Source: Candidatus Adiutrix sp. (GTDB lineage Bacteria; Desulfobacterota; Desulfarculia; Adiutricales; Adiutricaceae). From it: DNA of 64,000 nucleotides. Within the stretch, counting starts at the first letter, position 1; each line of letters opens with the position of its first letter. Made by a program: the position numbers and the translations under genes. The stretch covers positions 1 through 64,000 of the forward strand of contig JAISFR010000004.1 of assembly GCA_031263565.1 (NCBI GenBank). The letters are read 5' to 3'. This document shows positions 52,061 to 61,110 of the stretch, one piece after another. The notes below the pieces were generated by a model. That model made no database searches. It had not been told where the DNA came from and saw only the letters and a program-made list of their open reading frames with translations.

Positions 52061-53472
52061 TTCCCAGAAATTTCGCCCGCTTCGGAAGCGGATTCAGAGG
52101 CGGCCGGGCCATCCCCCGAGGGAGTCGGCGACCCCGGCTCGGCTTCGTCTTCCGATTGGGAAACCGAAGGCATGGCCATAATTTCCTTGGCCATCTGTTC
52201 CCGGGCCTCCGAAGCCGCATCTTCCCGGGCCAGGTTGTCCAGGTAAAACCGCGCGGCTTCCCGCACCTGGGCCGCCTTGCCTTCGTCACCGCCCAACAGG
52301 GCGGCCAGGGCGGCCGGATCGGCCTCATTGACCTCCCGGGCCGAACCGTAGCCGGCCTCGAAGAGGGCGTCGGCCGTGCTTTCGCTCAAGCCCGGCAGAC
52401 GAATCAGGGACTGATAGCCGTCTTTCAGGGAACGCTGGTATTTGGATTCGCTCTTGACGTCAATGCGCCAGCCCACCAGGCGGGAGGCCAGGCGGACATT
52501 CTGGCCCTTGCGGCCGATGGCCAGGGAAAGCTGTTCGTCCGGCACCACCACTTCCAGCGAACGGTTTTCCTCATCCACCACCACCCTGATGACCCCGGCC
52601 GGGGCCAGAGCGCTGGCCACATAGTGGGCAATATCGGGGCTGTAGGGAATGATGTCGATCTTTTCGCCCTTCAGTTCCTGAACCACGCCCTGGACCCGCG
52701 ACCCGCGCATGCCCACGCAGGCCCCCACCGGATCAATGTCCGGGTCGCCGGTGGTCACGGAAATCTTGGCCCGGCTGCCGGGTTCGCGGGCCACGGAAAC
52801 GATCTTGACGATGCCTTCGGAAATCTCGGGCACCTCGGCGGCGAAAAGGGCCGACAGAAAATCGGGGTGGGTGCGCGAAAGGATGATCTGGGGCCCGCGG
52901 CTGACCAGCTTGGCGTCGATGACCAGGGCCCGGAGGCGGTCGCCCCGGCGGTAATAAGTTTCCCTGGGTATCTGCTCCGAAGAGGGCAAGAGGGCCTCGG
53001 CCCGGCCCAGGTTCAGGACGATGTTGCCTTTGTCCACCCGCTGGACGATGCCGCTGATGATCTCCCCGACCCGGTCCTTGTAATCGTCGAAAATCAGATC
53101 GCGCTCGGCGTCCTTCATGCGCTGGATGATGACCTGCTTGGCCGACTGGGCGGCGATACGCCCGAAATCGGCGGTGTCCAGCTTGACCCCCAGTTCCTCG
53201 CCCACCGAGGATTCCGGGTCCAGCTTTTTGGCCTCCAAAAGGGAAATCTGGATGTCGGGCTCGGTGACCTCCTCCACCACTTCCTTAAACTGGAAAACTT
53301 CAATCTCGCCGGTCTCGTCGTTGTAAGTGACTTCAAAATTGTCGCTCATGCCGTATTTGCGCTTGACCGCCGAACGGATGGCCTCTTCCAGAGTGCCGAT
53401 CAGGATGCCCTTGTCAATGCCCTTGTCCCGGCTGACCTGTTCGATGATGCGTCTGAGTTCGTTGTTGTTCAT
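52057..53472 (-). CDS. nusA: Transcription termination/antitermination factor NusA
   Basis: 471 residues, start at MNNNELRRIIEQVSRDKGID (53472). N-terminal RNA polymerase-binding domain; S1 (VQRVDKGNIVLNLGRAEALL); KH1/KH2 (KISVTTGDPDIDPVGACVGM, RGSRVQGVVQEL, IALGRKGQNVRLA is here AIGRKGQNVRLASRL). C-terminal helix-hairpin-helix repeat (LIRLPGLSESTADALFEAGY), followed by an acidic tail. The longer frame reads through rimP and is not used. The ribosome-binding site is only GGG at nine bases. Confidence 0.96.
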   Translation of the reverse strand: MNNNELRRIIEQVSRDKGIDKGILIGTLEEAIRSAVKRKYGMSDNFEVTYNDETGEIEVFQFKEVVEEVTEPDIQISLLEAKKLDPESSVGEELGVKLDTADFGRIAAQSAKQVIIQRMKDAERDLIFDDYKDRVGEIISGIVQRVDKGNIVLNLGRAEALLPSSEQIPRETYYRRGDRLRALVIDAKLVSRGPQIILSRTHPDFLSALFAAEVPEISEGIVKIVSVAREPGSRAKISVTTGDPDIDPVGACVGMRGSRVQGVVQELKGEKIDIIPYSPDIAHYVASALAPAGVIRVVVDEENRSLEVVVPDEQLSLAIGRKGQNVRLASRLVGWRIDVKSESKYQRSLKDGYQSLIRLPGLSESTADALFEAGYGSAREVNEADPAALAALLGGDEGKAAQVREAARFYLDNLAREDAASEAREQMAKEIMAMPSVSQSEDEAEPGSPTPSGDGPAASESASEAGEISGN

Positions 53473-53542
53473 GATCAATACCCAAAATTTGAGGAGGAAT
53501 GCCAAAATCCGCGCCAGAAAGCGCCGGGGCCGGAAATTTCGC

Positions 53543-54106
53543 TTAAAATACGATTTCATCAAGGGACAGGCGACACGAAGTGACCTCATCCAAAGTAAAA
53601 TCCAGACGCCCTTCATCCGTCGCCAAAGCCAAAGCGTCTCCGGGCAAAAGTCGCCCCCGGCGGGTTGAGACCCGGCCGTCACGGCGGAGCCGCAACCGGA
53701 CCAGCCGGCCGGCGAAACGCCGATAGTCGGCTTCCCGCAGGAGCGGCCGATCCAGCCCCGGGGAGGAGACTTCCAGCACATAGCCGTCGGGCTGTTCCCC
53801 GGAGTCGCTTTCCAGGGCCGCTTCCAGGGCCCGGGAAGCAGCCGCGCAGTCGTCCAGGCTCACCTGTGAACCTCTTAAGGCCTGGTCTTCGGCCCCGTCC
53901 GGCTCCGGCCGACGGTCAATAAACAAACGCAGGACCGGGCGCCCGCCTTCGAATGGACACTGAACGGCCACTGGCTCCAGACCCAGGGGCTTTAAGGCCG
54001 GATCGGCCAGGAACTCGGCCCTGGCGGCGAAATTCTTCAAAAGGGCCCTGGAAGATTGAGGGGCGGCGGGCATTCGTTTTTTGGAAACGGCGGCTTGAGC
54101 GGCCAT
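53543..54106 (-). CDS. rimP: Ribosome maturation factor RimP
   Basis: 187 residues. LGLEPVAVQCPFEGGRPVLRLFIDR is the alpha/beta domain start; VSLDDCAAASRALEAALE and YVLEVSSPGLDRPLL (VSSPGLDRPL is diagnostic), then an SH3-like C-terminal (RLRLRRDGRVSTRRGRLLPG) are seen. RimP helps S12 and S19 join the 30S. First gene of the nusA operon. An in-frame ATG 11 codons on is possible. Confidence 0.93.
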   Translation of the reverse strand: MAAQAAVSKKRMPAAPQSSRALLKNFAARAEFLADPALKPLGLEPVAVQCPFEGGRPVLRLFIDRRPEPDGAEDQALRGSQVSLDDCAAASRALEAALESDSGEQPDGYVLEVSSPGLDRPLLREADYRRFAGRLVRLRLRRDGRVSTRRGRLLPGDALALATDEGRLDFTLDEVTSCRLSLDEIVF

Positions 54107-54253
54107 AAGGGCTTCTGTCCAGGGGGTGACGATGGCCGATTCGGCTCAAAATGGTCAAGCCCCAAAAAATAAAGCGGGCAAAAGGCCCACTTCGTAAGGA
54201 GTGTTGGCGGTTTAAATACGGCGCTGAAAATGCCGTTCGCCCGAAGGACGAAC

Positions 54254-54329
54254 TGGAGCGGGCAACGGGGTTCGAACCCGCGACCCCAAGCTTGGGAAGC
54301 TCGTACTCTACCAACTGAGCTATGCCCGC
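54254..54329 (-). tRNA. tRNA-Gly (anticodon CCC)
   Basis: 76 nt including an encoded CCA. Acceptor GCGGGCA (from 54329) pairs with TGCCCGC; D arm GCTCAGTTGGTAGAGT; anticodon stem CGAGC/GCTTG around TTCCCAA gives anticodon CCC, reading GGG; T arm GCGGGTTCGAACCCCGT. All four arms fold. It is 147 bases upstream of rimP on the same strand. Confidence 0.97.
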
Positions 54330-54539
54330 TCGCTCGCTTAAGGCCCGGCCCCCAAGGGGCCTACAGCGCCGGAATCATCCGGCGGCCGGATCTGGTCCGG
54401 GAAACGACCAAGTCGCCGCTGAATATCTCGACCTCAGGCCTATCAACGCAAAGGCGGTCATAAAAGACCACCTGGACGTTATATAGCGCATCAAGCGGAG
54501 AATGTCAAGCGTTTTTTAGCCAAAACCGAAGGCCTGAGC

Positions 54540-55616
54540 CTATTTTTTTCGATAGCGCTCCACTTCCTCCACGGTGGGTTTGACCACCCAGGGGCTGGCG
54601 CTCAGTTTAAAATCTTCCTTGATTTTTTGGCCGACGGCTTCGGCTTCTGACCTGGTGTTAAAAAAACCCACCCGGATGCGGTATCTGGTCACACCCTCGA
54701 CCGGGGCCTTGTAGGCGTAGACCTGCCCGCCCAGCTCGGCGGCCATGAGCCTGGTCAGCAAGGGCAGTGATTCGGCCGCATCCGGGGTGGAAGATATATT
54801 GACCGCCCAAAGGTCGGATATGGCCAAAGCGGCGTTCTCAGCGGCCGGGCTTTCGGCCGGAACGGCCTCGGTTTGATTTTCAGCCGGTTTACTTTCAGCC
54901 GGAGCGGCTTCGGCCTGACTCCCAGCCGCCGCGCTTCCGGCCGAACCGGTTTCCACGGAAGCTTCTTCCGCGCCAGCCTCAGCGGCTTTTCCGGCCTCGG
55001 CCGAAGGGGCGCCAGCCTGGTCCGCAGCCGTTTTATTTTCGGCCGGAACGGCCCGGGTCTCGGCCGCCTTCATTCCGGTCGAAGTCGGGGCGGCCTTTTT
55101 ATCCGAAGACTGACCGGAACTTTTGCGGGCAGGCGTTGATGACGGCCGGACCTCGGCGGCGGCCCTGGTTTCCGGAGTGGGCGAAAAATCAACAGCGTCA
55201 GGGACTTTTTCAGGCAGGGCCCCGACGGCCGGGACCTCCGGCCGGGCCGGCTCCTCCCGGGCCGAAGGCGTCGGCGCCGGCTCCGGTTCCGGCCCGGGCT
55301 CTTGCCGGAAAGCGTACCAAGTCAGGGCAATTATGGCCAGAACCGCCAAAATGGCCATCATGATGTTTTTCGGGCCTGATTTTTTAGGTGAAATATAATC
55401 CGGTCTTTCCTCAGCGTAAAGATCGGAGGGGCTGACGTCAAAATCGTCCGGCGGAGAGTCCTCCGACTCCGAGGCCGCCGCCTTTCCCCCAGGCGCTTCG
55501 GACTCCACGGCCCCAGCCGCCGCTTCAGGCTCGGACGGACCGGGAATTTCAGGATCCCGCCGGCGGTCGCCTTCCACCTCAATTTGATTCTGTTCAGGGC
55601 GATCTTTGCTTTCCAT
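54540..55616 (-). CDS. SPOR-domain membrane protein
   Basis: 358 residues, start at 55616, seven bases after AGGGA. N-terminal acidic cytoplasmic region, a membrane helix (IMMAILAVLAIIALTWYAF, about residues 84-102), a long Ala/Glu/Pro-rich periplasmic linker, then a C-terminal SPOR domain (WAVNISSTPDAAESLPLLT, YRIRVGFFNTRSEAEAVGQK). SPOR domains bind denuded glycan strands at division septa. The TPR gene upstream (55724) may belong to the same operon. Confidence 0.88.
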   Translation of the reverse strand: MESKDRPEQNQIEVEGDRRRDPEIPGPSEPEAAAGAVESEAPGGKAAASESEDSPPDDFDVSPSDLYAEERPDYISPKKSGPKNIMMAILAVLAIIALTWYAFRQEPGPEPEPAPTPSAREEPARPEVPAVGALPEKVPDAVDFSPTPETRAAAEVRPSSTPARKSSGQSSDKKAAPTSTGMKAAETRAVPAENKTAADQAGAPSAEAGKAAEAGAEEASVETGSAGSAAAGSQAEAAPAESKPAENQTEAVPAESPAAENAALAISDLWAVNISSTPDAAESLPLLTRLMAAELGGQVYAYKAPVEGVTRYRIRVGFFNTRSEAEAVGQKIKEDFKLSASPWVVKPTVEEVERYRKK

Positions 55617-55723
55617 GGCCATTCCCTGTGATCAGGCGTCTTTTGGCCCGAGTTGCCAATAATGACCCGAGCCCTAAAATAATATATTAAAGCCTCGCTA
55701 TTTCCGCTTCAGACCCGGGCAGC

Positions 55724-56626
55724 TCATTCAGCGGCCGACGCTTCTGAACCCGCGGTCGCCTCTCCTTGAGAGCCGCTTTCCGTGGCCGGGGCGGCGGCCG
55801 GCAGCTCCGGGGCCGGTTCGGCGGCGGCCGGTTCCGAAGAAGCGGCCGCCTGATTTTGATCAGGCCGGACGGGGTCCGCCGAAGCGGAGGTCAACGCCGA
55901 CGGCAGGGTCATCAGCGGAAAGGGCACCGGACGGCCGGTCAGTTCGGCCAGCTTAATGTTGGCCCGGTAAGCCTGATAAGATTGAGGATATTGATTGATC
56001 AAAGTCTCGTAAGGCTTGACGGCCTCATCTTTTTGACCGGCCGACCCGTAAGCCCGCCCCAGGGACAGGAGCACGTCCGGCTTGAAATCATCCTCCAGGC
56101 GGGGAATGGCCAAAAGGGCCTCATAGCTTCTGGCGGCCAGAACAAAGTCTTTTTTACTCTCGTACAGGCCGCCCAGGGTATTGAGCAAAAGAGGTTTCAG
56201 GGAAATCTCGGCCGGCTTGAGCGTCTGAAGGAGACTCTCGCCCAAGGGCACGGCCTGGTCCAGATCGCCTTCCAGGCTGTAAAGGCTCAAGAGGTCATAT
56301 TCCGCCAGACGGGCGGCCTTGCGTCCGGCATATTGCCGGCGAACTTCTTCCAGGGCGGCGATAAGGGCCCCGGGCCGGGCCTCTTCCCCTCCGGCCTCCA
56401 GGGCCTCTTCATAAGCCGCGACCGCTTTTTCTTCTTCCGACTGCTGATAATGCCGATAGAGGGCCGCCCCAATGATGACCAAAGCCACCAGCGCCGCCCA
56501 GACCAGCAGGCCTTTGGTATGGCGCAGAGAATACTCATAAATTTTTTCAAACGTGGTCAGAAAGGCGTCCTTCTCGCGGAGAAGGTCGTGGATAGGTTTT
56601 TGGTCTGAAGGTTTTTTTCCCGCCAT
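55724..56626 (-). CDS. Membrane-anchored TPR protein, YfgM-like
   Basis: 300 residues from an ATG at 56626. A membrane helix (GLLVWAALVALVIIGAALY, about residues 39-57) anchors a periplasmic tetratricopeptide domain (QQSEEEKAVAAYEEALEAG, SLKPLLLNTLGGLYESKKDF, KPDVLLSLGRAYGSAGQKDE, KPYETLINQYPQSYQAYRAN). A low-complexity Ala/Pro/Glu tail follows. It resembles TPR_21/YfgM proteins that accompany SecYEG and periplasmic chaperones. Rho lies upstream. Confidence 0.85.
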   Translation of the reverse strand: MAGKKPSDQKPIHDLLREKDAFLTTFEKIYEYSLRHTKGLLVWAALVALVIIGAALYRHYQQSEEEKAVAAYEEALEAGGEEARPGALIAALEEVRRQYAGRKAARLAEYDLLSLYSLEGDLDQAVPLGESLLQTLKPAEISLKPLLLNTLGGLYESKKDFVLAARSYEALLAIPRLEDDFKPDVLLSLGRAYGSAGQKDEAVKPYETLINQYPQSYQAYRANIKLAELTGRPVPFPLMTLPSALTSASADPVRPDQNQAAASSEPAAAEPAPELPAAAPATESGSQGEATAGSEASAAE

Positions 56627-56871
56627 GGTTTCAGTTTTTCCCAATTTTCGGTTGAATCACGGCCATTTTGATTGAAATTTGAAATTGAGCCGCCGGCCGC
56701 CACAATCTTGTTAAAATACTCCAGTCGGAGCCAAAATGCAAGCGGCCCCGGAAGCCGGGAAGCCGACCGCTGACGCCCGCAGCCCGCAAAAACCGGGCCG
56801 ATCAGACCGCCGGCGACAAGGCCGGGAAAAACAGCCGCCGACGACCTAAAGCCAGGGGGCTTCCGGCCGGG

Positions 56872-58134
56872 TCAGTGGCTCATGGAGTCAAGGAAATCCT
56901 TGTTGCTCCTGGTCCCGCGGATCTTATCCAGCAGGAATTCCATACTCTCCACCGGGCTCATGGGGCTCAGAAGCTTGCGGAGGATCCAGATGCGGTTCAA
57001 CTCGCTGTCGGAGAGCAGCAGATCTTCCTTGCGGGTGCCGGAACGATTGATGTCCATGGCCGGGAAAACGCGCTTGTCGCTGAGCTTGCGGTCCAGATGT
57101 ATTTCCATGTTGCCGGTGCCCTTGAATTCTTCAAAAATGACTTCGTCCATACGGCTGCCGGTGTCGATGAGGGCGGTGGCGATAATGGTCAGCGAGCCGC
57201 CCTCTTCCACATTGCGGGCCGCGCCGAAAAAGCGCTTGGGCCGGTGCAGGGCGTTGGAGTCCACGCCGCCGGACAGAATCTTGCCCGAAGGGGGCACCAC
57301 GGTGTTGTAGGCCCGGGAAAGGCGGGTGATGGAATCCAGGAGGATGACCACATCATGCTTGTGTTCCACCAGGCGTTTGGCTTTCTCGATGACCATGTCG
57401 GCCACCTGGACGTGGCGGGTGGCCGGTTCGTCAAAGGTGGAACTGATGACCTCGCCTTTGACCGATCTCTGCATGTCGGTGACTTCCTCAGGGCGTTCGT
57501 CGATCAGGAGCATGATCAGGACGGTTTCAGGGTGATTTTTGGTGATGCTGTTGGCTATGTTCTGAAGGAGAATGGTCTTGCCGGTGCGGGGCGGCGAGAC
57601 GATGAGCCCGCGCTGGCCTTTGCCGATGGGGGTCATCATGTCCATGATGCGCATGGAGTAGTTGCGGCTGTCGGTTTCCAGCTCGATGCGTTCCTGGGGA
57701 TAGAGGGGAGTGAGGTTGTCGAACAGTATCTTGTCGCGGTGACTTTCTTCTGGATCTTCGAAGTTGCACTGCTCAACCTTCAAAAGCGCATAGTAGCGCT
57801 CGCTTTCCTTGGGCGGCCGGATCTGACCGGTGACCGTATCCCCGGTGCGCAGATTAAAGCGCCTGACCTGACTGGGCGAGACATAGATATCGTCCGGCCC
57901 CGGAAGATAATTTGATTCCGGAGCCCGCAGAAAACCGAAGCCGTCGGGCAGGGTTTCCAGAACGCCGCCGCCGAAAATCATGCCGTTGTGTTCGGTCTGG
58001 GCCTGCAGGAGCGCGAAAATCAATTCCTGTTTGCGAAGCCCGGTGGCTCCCTCAATTTTGAATTCCTTGGCCAGGGCGGTCAAGTCGCCGATTTTCATCT
58101 TTTTCAGATCGGAAAGATCCATCTTTTCGGTCAT
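56872..58134 (-). CDS. rho: Transcription termination factor Rho
   Basis: 420 residues. Rho_N SAP-like helices ([19 protein letters not shown]), RNA-binding OSB ([38 protein letters not shown]), Walker [16 protein letters not shown], Walker [16 protein letters not shown]-loop [12 protein letters not shown] and R-loop [20 protein letters not shown] hexameric RNA-dependent ATPase. Preceded by a strong promoter and a leader of about 260 nt, which suggests autoregulation. Confidence 0.98.
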   Translation of the reverse strand: MTEKMDLSDLKKMKIGDLTALAKEFKIEGATGLRKQELIFALLQAQTEHNGMIFGGGVLETLPDGFGFLRAPESNYLPGPDDIYVSPSQVRRFNLRTGDTVTGQIRPPKESERYYALLKVEQCNFEDPEESHRDKILFDNLTPLYPQERIELETDSRNYSMRIMDMMTPIGKGQRGLIVSPPRTGKTILLQNIANSITKNHPETVLIMLLIDERPEEVTDMQRSVKGEVISSTFDEPATRHVQVADMVIEKAKRLVEHKHDVVILLDSITRLSRAYNTVVPPSGKILSGGVDSNALHRPKRFFGAARNVEEGGSLTIIATALIDTGSRMDEVIFEEFKGTGNMEIHLDRKLSDKRVFPAMDINRSGTRKEDLLLSDSELNRIWILRKLLSPMSPVESMEFLLDKIRGTRSNKDFLDSMSH

Positions 58135-58403
58135 AATCTAACTATTCCTGTCATTCATTGGCGGTCCCTTCTGGACCGGGAGGCTTAAGATCGCCGCGCA
58201 CGGACGGCGCGGACGGAAGGTCAAGTTGGAGTGAGGCGGCAAGTTCACAGCCCCTCTCGGGAAAGCGCACAAATAGGCAACAGTGAAGGCAAGCTTGGTG
58301 CTTCCTATTATGTATTATTTCAATTTGATTTAAAATCAGGCCCGGCCGGTTTGACAGTCGCATCAAAACCCGCCTAAAGAATGGAAACTGACGTGTTTAG
58401 GGC

Positions 58404-58432
58404 AATATATATAGAAAAGCGACCATTGTCAA
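58404..58432 (-). promoter_or_regulatory. Near-consensus promoter of rho
   Basis: On the minus strand TTGACA (58427-58432), 17 bases, TATATT (58404-58409). The predicted start is near 58397, leaving a leader of about 260 nt before the rho ATG at 58134. The 58135-58590 gap contains this promoter and an AT-rich island (about 58510-58570); no gene is supported there. Confidence 0.7.
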
Positions 58433-58590
58433 GCAATATCGTACCTGAAAAGTATTTCTTGACAGCCCTAAAACAAATCCGAATGGGACAAGCGGAAAAA
58501 GATGGGTGTAACTATTTGATTTTTATAAAATTTTATTATATAAAATATAAATCATCATATTATAATTAATAGTGGCGGGGGGAGGATGCG

Positions 58591-59445
58591 TCAGTTGAAG
58601 TTGGAAAAGGTGTTGCACATATCGGGGTCGCCGGAGTCGAAACCCCTTTTGAACCATTGATGGCGCTGGGCCGAGCTGCCGTGGGTGAAACTGTCGGGCG
58701 CCACCCGGCCGCCGCCCTGCCGCTGGAGACGGTCGTCCCCGATGGCTTCGGCCGTGCTGAGGGCCTCCTCGACATCGCCCGGCTCCAGGATGCCCTCCTC
58801 CTGCATGGCCTGCCCCCAGACCCCGGCAAAACAGTCGGCCTGCAGTTCCAGCCCGACCGAAAGCCGGTTGGTCTCGGCCTGATCGGCGCCCTGCCGCCCT
58901 GGCCTCATTTTCTGGTCCAGGCCCAGCAAATGCTGAACATGATGCCCCACCTCATGGGCGATCACATAGCCCTGGGCAAAATCGCCCCCGCCGCCCAATT
59001 TGTCTTTCATGTCCTGGTAGAAGGAGAGATCGATATAAACCGTCTGGTCGCCAGGGCAGTAAAAGGGGCCCATGGCCGCCTGACCGTAGCCGCAGGTGGT
59101 TTCGGTCAGCCCGCTGTAGAGAACCAGTTTGGGGGGAACATAGCTTCGGCCCATTTTCTGAAAAATACGGCCCCAGGTCTCTTCGGTCGTTTTCAGGGCC
59201 ACCGAGGTGAACCGGGCCATTTCCCGTTCTTCAGGCGACGGCGTATAGGCCTCGCTGCCGGGGGAAATATTGCTCCCGTCCGATATCAGGGGGGTCAGGT
59301 CAAGGCCGTAATAGCCGGCCGCCACGACCACCAGCAGCAAAACAAGGCCCGGGCCGCCGCGCAGCGGGACGCCCCGCCCGCCTGAGAAAGCCTGTCCCCG
59401 GCGATCTTCCACATTGTCGCTTTCACTGCGGCCGCGCCAACGCAT
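58591..59445 (-). CDS. Neutral zinc metallopeptidase, YpfJ-like
   Basis: 284 residues. [17 protein letters not shown] is the family N-terminus, then a membrane helix ([19 protein letters not shown]). Catalytic [15 protein letters not shown] (HExxH) and [12 protein letters not shown] supply zinc ligands; [20 protein letters not shown] and [18 protein letters not shown] are conserved. An inner-membrane protease with an external domain. Its 3' end faces the AT-rich region before rho. Confidence 0.93.
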   Translation of the reverse strand: MRWRGRSESDNVEDRRGQAFSGGRGVPLRGGPGLVLLLVVVAAGYYGLDLTPLISDGSNISPGSEAYTPSPEEREMARFTSVALKTTEETWGRIFQKMGRSYVPPKLVLYSGLTETTCGYGQAAMGPFYCPGDQTVYIDLSFYQDMKDKLGGGGDFAQGYVIAHEVGHHVQHLLGLDQKMRPGRQGADQAETNRLSVGLELQADCFAGVWGQAMQEEGILEPGDVEEALSTAEAIGDDRLQRQGGGRVAPDSFTHGSSAQRHQWFKRGFDSGDPDMCNTFSNFN

Positions 59446-59479
59446 ATCAGGACCTCAATCTGTGAACGGTTACACTGTT

Positions 59480-60373
59480 TCAGTTTTCAGCAGGCCTGGC
59501 TTTGGAAGGCATCCGTTCCAGGAGGCTCAAAATTCCGTCCAGCCAGGGCCCTTCCAGGGAATCTATTTCTCCGGCGTCGCAGGCCGCGGCCCAGGCCGGC
59601 GCCAGGGGCAGGCGGGCCGAAGCGGGGATGCCGAAAGCGGCGGCCTGTTCCGCCAGGCGGCTGGGGCCGAAAAGCTCAGTTTCCCGGCCGCAGTCCGGGC
59701 AACGGAAATAGCTCATGTTTTCCACCAGGCCCAGAATCGGCACCTTCATCATCCGGGCCATGTTGACCGCTTTTTCCACGATCATGCTCACCAGTTCCTG
59801 GGGGGTGGCCACGATGACCAGACCGTCGAGGGCAATGGTCTGAAAAATGGTCAGGGGCACGTCGCCCGTGCCTGGCGGGAGGTCGATGAAGAGATAATCG
59901 GCCCGGGGCCAGATGACCTCGGTCCAGAACTGCTTGACCAGGCCGCCGACCACCGGCCCGCGCCAGACGACCGGATCGGTCTCGTTTTCAATCAGCAGAT
60001 TGATGCTGATGATGTCCACCCCGCCCCGGCTGCGGACCGGATAAAGGCCGAACTGATCAGCTTTGGCCCGCTCCCTGAGGCCGAAAAGCCTGGGAATGGA
60101 GGGCCCGGTGATGTCGGCGTCCATCAGGCCCACTCCGTGATTCCGGCGCCTCATGGCCGAGGCCAGAAGACCGCTGACCAGTGATTTGCCCACCCCGCCT
60201 TTGCCGCTGACCACCCCGACGACCTTGTCGATGCGGCTGAGTTCGTGAGGGCGCTCCCGAAAGCTTTCCGGATCTTCCGGACTTGGGCGGCAGCCCCCGC
60301 CGGACGGGACCTGGCGGGAATCGCAGTCCACCAGACAGGAAGAGCATTGGTCGCGGCCGCAGTTTTCACTCAT
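59480..60373 (-). CDS. mrp: Mrp/NBP35-type Fe-S carrier P-loop ATPase
   Basis: 297 residues, start at 60373 with GGAG ten bases upstream. N-terminal cysteines (NCGRDQCSSCLVDC) resemble eukaryotic NBP35 and archaeal/deltaproteobacterial Mrp. Walker A is a deviant VVSGKGGVGKSLVSGLL; GLMDADITGPSIPRLFG, LFIDLPPGTGDVPLT and LGLVENMSYFRCPDCG (CxxC bridging cluster) follow. It assembles or transfers Fe-S clusters. Independent of its neighbours, as far as can be seen. Confidence 0.94.
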   Translation of the reverse strand: MSENCGRDQCSSCLVDCDSRQVPSGGGCRPSPEDPESFRERPHELSRIDKVVGVVSGKGGVGKSLVSGLLASAMRRRNHGVGLMDADITGPSIPRLFGLRERAKADQFGLYPVRSRGGVDIISINLLIENETDPVVWRGPVVGGLVKQFWTEVIWPRADYLFIDLPPGTGDVPLTIFQTIALDGLVIVATPQELVSMIVEKAVNMARMMKVPILGLVENMSYFRCPDCGRETELFGPSRLAEQAAAFGIPASARLPLAPAWAAACDAGEIDSLEGPWLDGILSLLERMPSKARPAEN

Positions 60374-60422
60374 AATAATCATCTCCAGATAGATAAAAAT
60401 AGGCCATTATATTGACAGAGCC

Positions 60423-60857
60423 CTAATTGCCCATAACAATGCCGGCCTGGCCGCCGCTGGCCCGGATGGTTTTGAAAACCGCCATCCGGTGGGTCTTGCC
60501 TCGGGGCTTGTAATTTTTCTTCACGAAAAAATTCTCCAGCACCACATGCTGGGTGAAGCTGTCGGCCGCGCCTTCCCGCCCGCCCCAACTGCGCCCCTGC
60601 CGGTTATAGGCGTAATAGGAGATATTGGGATCATCGGTATTTAAACGATGCTTGCGCGCGGATTTGGGTTCCACCATCCACCAGCCCCGGGTCAGCCATT
60701 CGCCGCTGATCTGATCATGGTACTTGAAGCAGACGTAAGCCCGGGAGCTGGTGTTGTTGACCATCTCCACCAGCACCTGAGCCCGGGCCTGGGCCGGATA
60801 GAGCAAAAATCCCAAGACCAGTAAAAACTTAAAGGCTGGCATGGCCGTGCGTTTCAT
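60423..60857 (-). CDS. Secreted DUF1036-like protein
   Basis: 144 residues. Signal peptide (FKFLLVLGFLLYPAQARA). The mature domain has VNNTSSRAYVCFKYHDQ, WLTRGWWMVEPKSARKHRL, ISYYAYNRQGRSWGG, which fits the DUF1036 pattern (N-T-S, A-x-x-Y, GWW-x-V-x-P). Function unknown; periplasmic. It lies next to the type IV pilus locus but on the opposite strand. Confidence 0.8.
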   Translation of the reverse strand: MKRTAMPAFKFLLVLGFLLYPAQARAQVLVEMVNNTSSRAYVCFKYHDQISGEWLTRGWWMVEPKSARKHRLNTDDPNISYYAYNRQGRSWGGREGAADSFTQHVVLENFFVKKNYKPRGKTHRMAVFKTIRASGGQAGIVMGN

Positions 60858-61110
60858 AAAAATCCTCTGGCGGCGCCCCGCAGCGTAAAACTATATATTT
60901 TAGGCATTATACGCAGTTTCCGGCCGGGCCGCAAGTGGAGCTTCAAAGAAGCCGGGCTTCAAAGCCGATCATCCGCATTTGAAGCCAGACTGGCCCTCCG
61001 GCAGCGGGCCTCCCGGCAAAATTAGCTGGAATTATGTTTCATTTCCTGATAAATTAGGTAACCGGTTCTCGAACCAAAACCCGAAAAAAGTTTAACCGGA
61101 GGGAGGCATC

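Noticed and set aside
54235-54253. Terminator downstream of tRNA-Gly
   Set aside because: The GTTCG/CGAAC stem is short and bulged and not followed by a clear T-run.
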